Source: Chondrus crispus | Lineage: Eukaryota > Rhodophyta > Florideophyceae > Gigartinales > Gigartinaceae | Direction of reading: 5' to 3' | DNA: 64,000 nt | Assembly: GCF_000350225.1 (NCBI RefSeq) | Contig: NW_005179006.1 | Span: forward strand, 97,079-161,078 | Shown here: in pieces, positions 55,516 through 64,000 of the stretch | Position numbering within the stretch: the stretch's first letter is position 1 | Layout: each line of letters begins with the position of its first letter | The notes under the pieces: generated by a model | Databases searched by the model: none | The model's input: only the letters and a program-made list of their open reading frames with translations | Told to the model about the DNA's origin: nothing | Made by a program: the position numbers and the translations under genes

Positions 55516-57198
55516 GTGGACAGCGCGACCTCCGAACCGGTTGACGACGAGGTCCCGTGTTTCGCGGTACAATGGCGAGAGGAGGAGCATAAACCCCGCC
55601 AAGGTACCGTACACTGGGAGACCCCCGTCGACCCGGGGAGAGCTGAGCACGCGTTCGCGGTTATACCCGAAGAACGCGACGTCTCATCCGTAACGGTGGA
55701 AGAGTTCCTTCGGGAACAGGCCGAGGACCCCTTCTGTACGGCGGCCGCCGAGACTGTGGGGAACCCGGACTCGCGGTACGACGTTGACCGATACGGGTTC
55801 GTCGTCCGCAAGTCCCCCTTCGATGGGACCCTGCAGCGGGTTGTACCGAAGCGGCTCCGGGCAAAGATATTGTACCTCGCCCATCATCCCCGCCTAGCCG
55901 GACACCCGGGCGGTACGAGGATGTACTATACCCTCCGGCAGGAATATTATTGGCCTCATATGGCCAACGACGCCTTCAGTACCGTACGGAACTGCGCGTC
56001 ATGCGCTGCCACCCGGGGAACCCTGGTGAGGCACCAGAAGGATCTCAAGCTCTTCCCAGCGGCAGGACCGCTGGATTTCGTCGCCATGGACCTGCTGGGC
56101 CCTTTACCGAAGACGGCGCACGGGAATCGCCACGTGCTCGCCATGACCGACCGGTTTACGAAGCTGACGCGCAGCATCCCGTTACGAACAACCATCGCGT
56201 CGGTCGTGGCAAACGCCTTCCTGGACAATTGGGTCTACGTATACGGCGCACCTCGTTACGTGCTAACCGATAACGGACCACAATTTGCCGCCAAGTTCTT
56301 CGACGCGGTGTGCGCCTTGCTGGGGGTGAGGCACTACCTGACTACCGCCTATCACCCCCAGACAAATGAGCAAACCGAACGGTTCAACCGTACTCTGGTA
56401 CAGCGCCTCCGACATTATGTCGCGGAGCATCAGAGGGACTGGGACGAATACATCCAGCCCCTGACTTTCGCGTATAACACGCAGGTCCACCGGTCGACGG
56501 AGACAACCCCGTTCGACCTGGTGCTGACGCGACCACCGTCCGGTTTGGCCCTACCTGGTACTGTACCGCAGGATGTCGTCTCCAACACGGAAGATCCGAG
56601 GACCCCGGTACAGTACAAGCGCGCGACGCTGCGTAAACTCCGCGACGCCCTTGAGCGCACGCGGGTGAAACTAACCGCGGCGCAAAGGCGATACAAGGCC
56701 GACTTCGATAAGAAGGTGCGTTTCCGTCCGGTCATCGAGGTGGGAGACCTGGTCTATGTCGACCGCCCACCTCGGCCATTGACGAGTACCGAACGGGGAG
56801 ACCTGCCAAGTAATGACGGGGGACCCTCCGTCAAGCTGTTACCGAAAACGGAAGGCCCGTTTCGGGTCCGATCCGCTACGGAGACCACAGTGGTCGTCGA
56901 TCAAGACGGGGTCTCAAACCGCGTGAGCATCGATCGGATAACCCGGATGCCGCGGGGACCCCGCGACGTCACTACGGCCGCCCCGACCCAGCCCACGGCG
57001 GCCGGAGAACCCGAACCCGCCGCGGAGTACGTGGTCGACCATCTGATCGACCACCGGGAGAACCGCACAGGGGCCCAGTACAAGGTCCGCTGGTATGGCT
57101 ACGCCCCAGCGGACGATACCTGGGAACCCGCGGAGGGACTCCCCCAGGCCTTCATAGACCGCTTCTGGCGCACGCGGGCAGCAGCACGCCACCGCTAA
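55516..57198 (+). CDS. D1 integrase with chromodomain
   Basis: 560 residues: zinc domain (HHPRLAGHPGGTRMYYTL, YYWP, CASC), DDE core (MDLLGPLPKT, LTDNGPQFAAKFF, TERFNRTL), the GPFRV tail fold, and a chromodomain at the end (EYVVDHLIDHRENRTGAQYK with VRWYGYAPADDTWEPAEGL). The frame is open to its end. Confidence 0.9.
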   Translation: MDSATSEPVDDEVPCFAVQWREEEHKPRQGTVHWETPVDPGRAEHAFAVIPEERDVSSVTVEEFLREQAEDPFCTAAAETVGNPDSRYDVDRYGFVVRKSPFDGTLQRVVPKRLRAKILYLAHHPRLAGHPGGTRMYYTLRQEYYWPHMANDAFSTVRNCASCAATRGTLVRHQKDLKLFPAAGPLDFVAMDLLGPLPKTAHGNRHVLAMTDRFTKLTRSIPLRTTIASVVANAFLDNWVYVYGAPRYVLTDNGPQFAAKFFDAVCALLGVRHYLTTAYHPQTNEQTERFNRTLVQRLRHYVAEHQRDWDEYIQPLTFAYNTQVHRSTETTPFDLVLTRPPSGLALPGTVPQDVVSNTEDPRTPVQYKRATLRKLRDALERTRVKLTAAQRRYKADFDKKVRFRPVIEVGDLVYVDRPPRPLTSTERGDLPSNDGGPSVKLLPKTEGPFRVRSATETTVVVDQDGVSNRVSIDRITRMPRGPRDVTTAAPTQPTAAGEPEPAAEYVVDHLIDHRENRTGAQYKVRWYGYAPADDTWEPAEGLPQAFIDRFWRTRAAARHR

Positions 57199-57258
57199 CA
57201 CCGCACTGGGCAACCCAGCGCGGGGCGGGACGATCCCGCGGAGGACCTCCCCCGCGCG

Positions 57259-57414
57259 GCGGCCAATCCCCACAGACGCACGCGGAACCCCGCGCGCGTC
57301 ACGGCAAACCCCGCGCCGGAAGACCCGGCGCAGGAGGCGGCCAATCGCCACGGACGCACGCGAAACCCCGCGCGCGTCACCGCAAACCCCGCGCCGGAGG
57401 ACCCGGCGCGGATG
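57259..57414 (+). repeat. tandem 78-bp duplication in D1 tail
   Basis: Two adjacent units starting GCGGCCAATCCCCACAGACG and GCGGCCAATCGCCACGGACG, differing at a handful of sites. Confidence 0.85.
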
Positions 57415-58213
57415 GGGGGCGACTCCGCCGAGGGTGTCGTCCAGGCGGCCACCACCCGTTTACGGCGCACGCGGATCCCCTGCGTGCCACCGCCCGAGCC
57501 GTACCGGATGGACTGGCGGGGGGGAGGGGGAAGCTGACCCGCCGGCAGGGCGACCTGACGCGGCGGTGGTCAAACGGCTTGGCGCCCCGGTGCATACCCG
57601 CCGCCGAGAGACGGAACCCAGCCGCACAAATACTGTATGGGCACGACCTCGCCGGGGCTCCAGGGCACCGTCAACCACGAGTTGCGCGAGCGGCATACAC
57701 CGCCCGGCACGTGTGGCCGCTAGGCCACGGCGGCGGTTCAAGACGCCTCCGATCCTCGGGGGGTACCCAATCGGAGCTCGTCAAACCGCCGAGAAACCAC
57801 CCGCCGCAAGGAAAAAGCAGGCGGAAATTACCAAGGAAAAGGCCGGTTCCGCCCCAAGCCGGTAATGGGGACGCGCACCGGGTGTTGCGGGGGGAACGGG
57901 AACTCGCTCCCGCAATGACCCGTCACGACGATAGTGCGGTCGCCCGCCCGTCGGGCCGCGGTACGCGTCAACCCGACATGGAAGCGCGGAGGGAAACCCG
58001 CAGCGGTACCCCCGACCAGGCGGTCGGGAACATCTCACCCCGACGGGCGACCCCGGGGTAGGCCACAGGCCGCACCCGTCGCGGTAACCCGCCACCGCAA
58101 GAGCGCGTGGGCAACCGCGCGCTACCGCTGCCCCGCGCCGGATTAACCCGGCGCGGAGGGCCCTGGACGGCAAGGAGGCGACTCCGGTCGCCGGCTTTTA
58201 ATTAAGCCCAAAA

Positions 58214-59270
58214 GGGGGCTACGTTTTTCCTCCTAGAAAGATGGGAAAAATCGTAGCCCCCTCCCGTTAACGGCATTGCATTCCCCGGGTTCGGCCGCGT
58301 CCGGAGGTCCCAAGACGGAAAATCCGACTTTGGGAAGGCCCAAGCGGATTTGGAAACCGGAACTGTAAAACCGCTGTTTCTGCTCGTTTTTTACAGTTTC
58401 CTTTCGTTTCCAAATCGGGGCCTCCGCGGAAAGTGACAATGGCAGGACTTACCGACCGGTTTTGGACGAACGGCAGAGCGTACCGCCGCTGGGAGCTCCC
58501 CACTGACCGCACGGACAGGCTGGCGATCACACACTTCGCTGTGTCGCCGGTGAAAGGGCGCCGTTTTTGGAAAAACGGCCAGCCCTCCGGGGGGGTGGGG
58601 GAAAATCGCTTCTTTGGCGTCAGTTTGATGATGCCCGGCGCCGGGGGAAGACGCCCCACCGCAACGGCAAGCCTATCCGGACGGTTGAAGGTACAGCGGG
58701 TCCGTCCGCTGTACCTGTAAACCCGAGTTCCCGCTCGGTTCTTCAAGGGAATACTGTACGGGAAGAAGGGCTACGATTTCCCCTCTAGAAGGGCGAATAA
58801 AAATCGTAGCCCATATCCGAGAACGGTTCCAGACTCCTGAGGTCGTCGCCGACCTGGGAGTATTTGGAAACAGAAACGTGTTTATGCCGTTTCTGACTGT
58901 CTTTTACAGTTTCTATTAGTTTCCAAATAGGAACCGTTCGGGAAAGGGACTACCGTGCGGTTTTCGCTCTCTGTTTTGGCCGACAGAGGTACGGCACGCA
59001 CCGGGAAAGGTCGGAGACGTACCGGGGCGGGGCTGGCGGGGGCGTACCCGTGGGATTTTGGAGGAAATCGAAGGGGAATTCTTGGAAAAATGGCCAGCCC
59101 TCCGGGGGGGTCCTGGAAAAACGCTTCTTTGCGCCGGTTGTTCGATGACCCGGCGCAGGCTGAAGCCGCCCAATCCGAACGGTGGCGTACCGCGGATGGA
59201 ACCGCGAACCGCTGGAGCGCTGAACTCCTCCGCGCGGGTCGGGAGATGACCGCCGCTGCGGGTGTGCATG
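58214..59270 (+). repeat. duplicated ~0.5-kb module with two hairpins, D1 tail
   Basis: Each module starts with a hairpin (GGGCTACGTTTTTCC...GGAAAAATCGTAGCCC at 58214-58261; GGGCTACGATTT...AAATCGTAGCCC at 58766-58812). A second foldback follows, pairing TTTGGAAAC with GTTTCCAAA (58339-58409; 58861-58927), and then a shared GGCCAGCCCTCCGGGGGGG stretch (58578; 59092). The copies are diverged, with an offset of roughly 510-550 bp. Confidence 0.75.
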
Positions 59271-59419
59271 CGGGTTTGGGGACTCGACGAAGGTGACTAC
59301 TGTACGGCCGCGTCTCCGCGGCCGACGCATGGTCCCCGTTCGGGATAGGAGACCGTCACAGCTGGCAGGTATTTTAACCCGCCGCGACGGGGACGTGTCG
59401 CGAAGGAAGGAAGGGGGTC

Positions 59420-59996
59420 TGTAGTACAACGGCGCGAAGGCAATTGCACCACCGCTGCCGCCCCGGGATACAGTACGATGGGCTGTAAGCGCGAGAAGAA
59501 CTGTAAGGAGTTATATTTACAGCACACGGCCGGTGCGGAGTACAGTAGTACCCCGCTGGTTACACGTGTAGGATCCGAACGGTAAGTAATTAGTAATTAG
59601 TAGTTAATGGCACAAATTAGCCAATTTAGCACAGTAGCTGGTATACAGTAAGCAACAGCTACTGTAGCGGGACAGGTGTCCTGGCGTCCCACTTAGGGGT
59701 TAAGACCGGGGGCACCTGTCCCGTTCCAGTAAACGGGGGCAGACTCGCCTCCCTTCCCTTTACGGCTTTTTGCTAACTCCGTCCGGTTTTACCTCTAAGT
59801 CTCAGGCTTCTAACCCGTGACCGGCCGTCCGGATCTGACACCACCGACCGGCTGCGCGTCACCGGCCACGTGAGCCTTCCCTCTTTTCGAGTCCTTCCGT
59901 ACGGTTCGCGCTCGCGTGGGTTACCCAGCGTCGCGCGCTCCCTTACCTCTAACCCCCCTCGTTCCGAGTGGTCGGGACGAAGGTAGTTATACCACA
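59420..59996 (+). repeat. D1 3' LTR
   Basis: 577 bp, three differences from the 5' copy, followed by ATAGG. Confidence 0.93.
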
Positions 59997-60001
59997 ATAG
60001 G

Positions 60002-60222
60002 CATCTGCCAATATCCCGAGATCGCGTCCAACGCGGAGAAAACCTTGGTGTCACCAAGCGAGTCCAGACACTCATCCATGCGCGGTAAAGGGTACGTGTC
60101 CTTCACCGTTATCGCGTTTAACCTGCGGTAGTCTACGCAAAAGCGCATCTATCCGTCCGGCTTGGGCACTAATAAAACGGGCGACGCCCATTCTGACTGC
60201 GCCGGTTCGATGACTCCTGCTT
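60002..60222 (-). pseudogene. E reverse transcriptase, 5' part (fossil)
   Basis: On the minus strand this reads as the first gypsy RT blocks (VIEPAQSEWASPVLLVP, then RLNA-like). It abuts the right flank of D1; the rest of the RT lies left of 49852. Confidence 0.75.
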
Positions 60223-61515
60223 CTAACATCTTCTGTACTTCTGCGTCCTCGACCTCCCGAGCCCTTGGACCGACTCGGTAGGGAGCTTTTGCGATGGGCC
60301 TGTCTCTGGGACCAGGTCAATCCGGTGGACTGTGGTATTAATTTCACCAAGGGTCCCATCCCACATCTTAGAGTACGTCTTCAACATCCGTCGGAACCGC
60401 TCGCGCAGCCGTTCCGACACGTGGCTCAGGTCGCGGTCCTCCACGTCCGGCGGTGGGGGCTCAATCCGCTGCTCCGGCTTCGACGATGCCGTCGCAGAGA
60501 GCCCACTCGACCGTTCTTCTGGCTGGTCGTCGCGCGCTTGCTCCGACGGTTCGCATCTTGTCTCGCCTTTAGGCGTCTTGGCGGAATTAGGAAAATTTTC
60601 CTTCTTCCTTTCTTGAATTCCGACAACTTCACCAATGGTGGTTTTGCTCTCGAGCGCGGCCCTCGGGTGCGGTAATAATTCTGCCACCACTTGGCCTTTT
60701 TGCACCCTGACAGGGTACGTCCTAAAATTCGCAACGAGTAAACGAAATGGCCTGTCAGGCTCAACATGAACGACACCATTCGTGCACGTCAACCCGTTCC
60801 TTTCGTACAACGACGAGTACGGCTGAACCACAACCAAGCCCGCCCTCTTCGGGGTGCATTCCACGAAGCGTTGCGTCCCTGGCTCGATAGTCGTGGCTCT
60901 TGCCACTTTTACCTTAGGGGAAATTCGCTCCCCCTTTCCATCATTCTCGTCCTTTCCCGGGACGAGATTCTTCTTCCCTTTTCTCGTCGAGAACCGCCTA
61001 ACTATCGGAACCTCCGAGAAATCCGCCGACTCAACCGTTTTTTTCCTTCGATAAATTGCTTCCACAAACCGGTCACAGTAGTCCGCGCCTAGAATTAGCG
61101 GGACGGTTAGTTTTTCGCATACAATAAACTCGGCTGCTGCCACAAATTTTCCAAGCCTCACAGGCATTCTAATTGTGCGGAGAATCCGGAGTGGCCTATT
61201 GTTCGCGTCGCCAATGTCTTGGGTCGGTCCGTAGGACACCAACAATTCCATTCCTGCCGGAAGTTCCGACCTTCGAACCAAATTTGGTCCAGCACCTGTG
61301 TCCAACACGGACAACACTCGACTGATCAATCCGACCGTTGGTCCAATATCCGCGTAAACTTTGTAGTTTTTTCGCGCGAGGACCAAGATCTTGTCAGGAC
61401 ACTCTTGTCGCTTAACCCTGTACCAGGGCCTATGAATTTGATCCATCGGACGATCCTTGTCTCGACTTAGAATTTTCTTGACAACAGTCGGCTCCTTCGG
61501 CTTACCCCCTATCAA
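60223..61515 (-). pseudogene. E protease and linker to RT (fossil)
   Basis: A 430-residue frame with retropepsin active site VLDTGAGPNLVRRSEL (about residues 70-85) and the LTVPLILGADYCDRFVEAI lobe, then a Lys/Glu-rich linker and the approach to RT (INTTVHRIDLVPETGP). Confidence 0.82.
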
Positions 61516-61894
61516 CTACCTCCTCGTCAAGGCCTTCCCTTCTTGCTAGAGACGGGGAATGGGACTGAGTCCCGGACGCAGTACGTTGAACCTGCGCCTC
61601 TCGTGACTCCCTCAAGATTCCCCTCTCTAGTGTTCCTGCGGCTGCGGGTTCCTTCTCACGTCCGACGACGCGGGCCCTGCGGCGGGCCCTATGAAGGGTT
61701 GGTTAGGCCTCGGCGTTGAAGCACTCGACGTGCTCGCCGTCTGCGAATCGAACCATGACCTTCAGATAACTCGTCGATGGTATCCCTAACCTCTCCATCG
61801 GAGACAACGCCTCATAATTTCCCAAAACTCGGTGCATTTCCCGGAGGGAAAGAATGCACGTTGGCGCGGCGTGCCCCTTTTCGTAACAGTGATA

Positions 61895-62509
61895 TCACAC
61901 CAGTCCGTGCTTCTTGACGGGATATTGCGGCCTAGGTCCTCCACAGGCCGGCGGCCTTCCTTGATGTTGCGGCCTTCCCATCCAGCCTGGCCTTCGAAAC
62001 GTTGTACCCTTGTCTTTCATCGGAATGCGCGGCACCGGCGTGTGGACGCGCCCCCGGAACATCATGACGGGATCCGTGGGCCATGAAAACGACTCCGTCG
62101 TGTATGTGGGCGTCGGTAAAGTTGACGACCCGCTTGCCCCGTAGTCCTCGTGTCCGTAGCCCTCCGATGGCTCAATAAAATTGCCTTCGGCTACCAAGGC
62201 TCCTTCATAATGATTTTCGCTACGTTCGTGCGCACCGCGTTCATCTGACGCGGAGATTGACTCGGCTAAGTGGACGGCGGCGTGACCTTTACGACCGGGA
62301 TAAGAAGCCCTCGCCTTCTTCCCCGCCCTGAACGTCGACGGCGTCTGAATCGTGACCTTCTTGGTCTTCTTGTCCTTGGCGCGGCTCGCCGAGCCATGCG
62401 CCTTTGCGTAATTTACCAATCTCAAAAATGAGACATCTCGGTTATCTTGTCGATACTGCGAGACCATGGGCTTAATACTGGCATCTAGCCCCTCGATGAA
62501 CATGGTCAT
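61895..62509 (-). pseudogene. E gag C-terminal part (fossil)
   Basis: A basic, Gly-rich frame starting TMFIEGLDASIKPMVSQYRQ, a typical gypsy gag capsid end, then Lys/Arg-rich nucleocapsid-like sequence. Confidence 0.6.
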
Positions 62510-62787
62510 CTGCTCCTCTCCATAGAATAAACATTCCCACAGCGATTACTCGGGTCTGTTAGGCGAATGTAAAATTCCATCTCGTCTTCAGACGGTGTCT
62601 GCTGAACTTCTCGCAATGCGAGCACGGCTTGACGGATCGCCTCGCCGGTTGCGAAACTCCTCAACAACCACTGTACGGCCTCTGGCTAAACAGACACCTT
62701 TCCGTCATGGGACCCGGCCGTCTGAGACACAGAAGTGTACTGTCTCAAGGCGATGCCGCTTAGAAATTCGGGCAACAAGCGGATCGC

Positions 62788-63384
62788 TTACCCCTCGTTC
62801 ATTTCTTGAGTATCAAACTCCTGAACTAACTTTGCCAAAAAATCCAACACAAGGACCCCGTCCTCACCTGTGAACGTGTTGTCCTTCTTCAACTTAGGCG
62901 GAATATCTCTTCTAATTTTTCGCACGGCGGTCCGCCTGGAACGTGACAAATATGTCTGTGGGTTCTGCAAGCGGTACGTTCGGTACGAAAGTAATTTCTT
63001 GAAGAGGTAGTTGGTCGGATTCAGCTCCTCCAACTCCTCCCATCGCGGCCCGCGTCGCATTGCGACGTCCTCTGGCTCAGCGTCCTTGTCTCTCCGCGAG
63101 GCGGACGAAGTGACTCCGCCTCGTCTGGAGGTAATTTTCTTTCTCTGCGAAATTCCTTTCCCTTCCTCTGAACGATGTTCGGAATTGCTGGCATGGTTCG
63201 ACAAACCGTCGTCACCATCTTCGGAAAGGCCATTCGACTCGGTCATTGAGTCTTGGTCCTCCGGCTCGTCACTACAGTGACTCTTGCTCCGGCGTTGCAG
63301 ATTCTTCTTCGAAGTCTTCGACTTGGAACTCCGCTGTACAGCGGCCTTGTCTTTCTTCGATCGACGGTCGCCTTCTCGACCCAT
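62788..63384 (-). pseudogene. E gag middle part (fossil)
   Basis: A Ser/Lys-rich start, then LLSYRTYRLQNPQTYLSRSR and FTGEDGVLVLDFLAKLV, corresponding to the NYKTYRL and FSGQDPIAVLGFLA blocks of the D gag. Confidence 0.7.
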
Positions 63385-63396
63385 AGGGAGCGGCTC

Positions 63397-63909
63397 TTAC
63401 CCGGCGGCCTGTTCAAGGTCCTTGAGACGATGAGCGGCGCATTCAAACCTGCCGTAGATACTGGCTCTAAATTTACCCAAGGACTCCAAAGCTTGATTCG
63501 CGTCGCGCCTTGCGTCCTTGACTGAAATTTTCAATGAAGCTAGGACCTCCGGCTCCGGACCGTCGGTCGCATCACCTCGCTCGTTCTCGAAGAGATTCAC
63601 TTGAGCCGATAGCTCTCCTAAAACGGTGTGGAACTCGGATGCTTGCAACTCCAGTTGCTTCCGAACGAGGGCTAATTTTGCCTCGAGGTTTTTCGTCATC
63701 TCTTGGCGAATCCTCTCGCCCATCTTCTCGAACCTGTAGGATAGGTTATCCTTGTCGGCTTCAATCCCCGTCGGGGGTTCTTGACCTTCGGGATCCGTGG
63801 CCGTATTGGCCTGGCTTCGGGTGCGAGGACCTCGCGGGATCCTCGACGCCCTTGCCGATCCGCTCCTACTCGCCCCGGGACCGACGTCCCCGGGGGCGCT
63901 TGTCGACAT
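63397..63909 (-). pseudogene. E gag N-terminal part (fossil)
   Basis: 170 residues from an ATG at 63909: Ser/Gly/Arg-rich lead, then a likely coiled coil (ENLEAKLALVRKQLEL-like heptads). The region right of it (63910-64000) is E leader; the LTR lies beyond the window. Confidence 0.6.
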
Positions 63910-64000
63910 GGTTCGTTTCCAAAAACGAACCTAACTTAACACAAAAAATAGAAAACGCTACAGCACCTAAATAAACTTACGTCGCAGAGACGTCTCCTGT

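Larger units (their letters stand above)
57199..59419 (+). other. D1 GC-rich post-pol tail with repeats and hairpins
   Basis: 2.2 kb with no convincing gene in either strand; ORFs here are readings of GC-rich repeats. It holds two 78-bp tandem units (57259-57414), a repeated pair of hairpins (58214 and 58766 onward) and the polypurine tract at its end. Confidence 0.6.
49857..59996 (+). mobile_element. Ty3/gypsy chromovirus D1 (young), 10.1 kb, TSD ATAGG
   Basis: 577-bp LTRs (49857-50433, 59420-59996) that differ at only three positions, perfect ATAGG duplications (49852-49856, 59997-60001), primer-binding-like TGGTACTCTTGTGGAGGG after the 5' LTR and polypurine GAAGGAAGGAAGGGGG before the 3' LTR. 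Long gag and pol frames are present with roughly three or four apparent breaks. A 2.2-kb GC-rich, repeat-bearing tail separates pol from the 3' LTR. At about 0.5% LTR divergence it is the youngest element here. It sits in E's RT gene. Confidence 0.94.
23109..64000 (-). mobile_element. giant Ty3/gypsy chromovirus E (fossil), runs off the right edge
   Basis: Minus-strand element, 3' LTR 23109-24647, polypurine-like AGAAGGGGGATA inside it (24648-24659). After its insertions come the integrase, RT/RNase H, protease and gag, in correct minus-strand order up to 63909. Insertions in it are a solo LTR C (23374-23966), a solo LTR B (24840-25792), element A (28553-44041) and D1 (49857-59996). Removing these leaves about 13.7 kb in the window, far above the usual 5-6 kb, mostly from a long post-integrase region with antisense ORFs. 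It is broken by four insertions plus a number of smaller lesions. The 5' LTR is outside the window. Confidence 0.85.

Noticed and set aside
57199-58061. several 90-160 residue ORFs in the D1 tail
   Set aside because: Open in many frames at once because of GC-rich repeats; no family.
1-64000. CRISPR array, rRNA, tRNA or bacterial operon structure
   Set aside because: No regularly spaced repeats, no rRNA or cloverleaf recognised, and gene style is eukaryotic.

Overview
The window looks like nuclear DNA of a florideophyte red alga, close in style to Chondrus crispus. It shows short, apparently intron-free host genes, a plant-type chloroplast glycerate kinase, a secreted flavin amine oxidase, and gene islands walled in by very large nested retrotransposons. 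The species is an inference; no rRNA or organelle marker is present.

Host island (1-6.3 kb): a class I methyltransferase (minus strand, running off the left edge) is head to head with a METTL2/6/8-type tRNA m3C methyltransferase. Then come D-glycerate 3-kinase (GLYK) and a secreted amine oxidase resembling L-amino-acid oxidases, both on the minus strand. 6.3-7.4 kb holds only palindromes and short tandem repeats.

Transposon block 1 (7.4-20.9 kb): a 2.58-kb piggyBac-type DNA transposon with 39-41 bp inverted ends was hit by a Ty1/copia element (345-bp LTRs), which in turn holds a solo Ty3/gypsy LTR. Next to it are a tyrosine-recombinase core-binding remnant and a decayed D-family LTR, the latter split by a 589-bp TA-flanked MITE.

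Transposon block 2 (20.9-64 kb) is a Russian doll of Ty3/gypsy chromoviruses. D2 (plus) is cut by element E (minus, from 23109 to beyond the right edge). E contains a solo C LTR, a solo B LTR, the 15.5-kb element A (28553-44041, TSD GTCCT) and the 10.1-kb element D1 (49857-59996, TSD ATAGG). A itself contains another solo B LTR, so the stack is at least four deep. D1 is young (3 differences between 577-bp LTRs), A is older (about 20 in 621), and D2 predates E.

The main novelty is that the two giant elements, A and E, each carry kilobases between pol and the 3' LTR. In each, long ORFs run antisense to pol, and these antisense proteins share an ungapped motif. They look like one accessory protein family with no recognised relative, a parallel to the antisense ORFs known in plant Tat-lineage gypsy elements. 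In A this extra segment is bounded by a near-duplicate of the pol-end/polypurine-tract sequence, which suggests how it was gained. All retroelements are described here as fossils.
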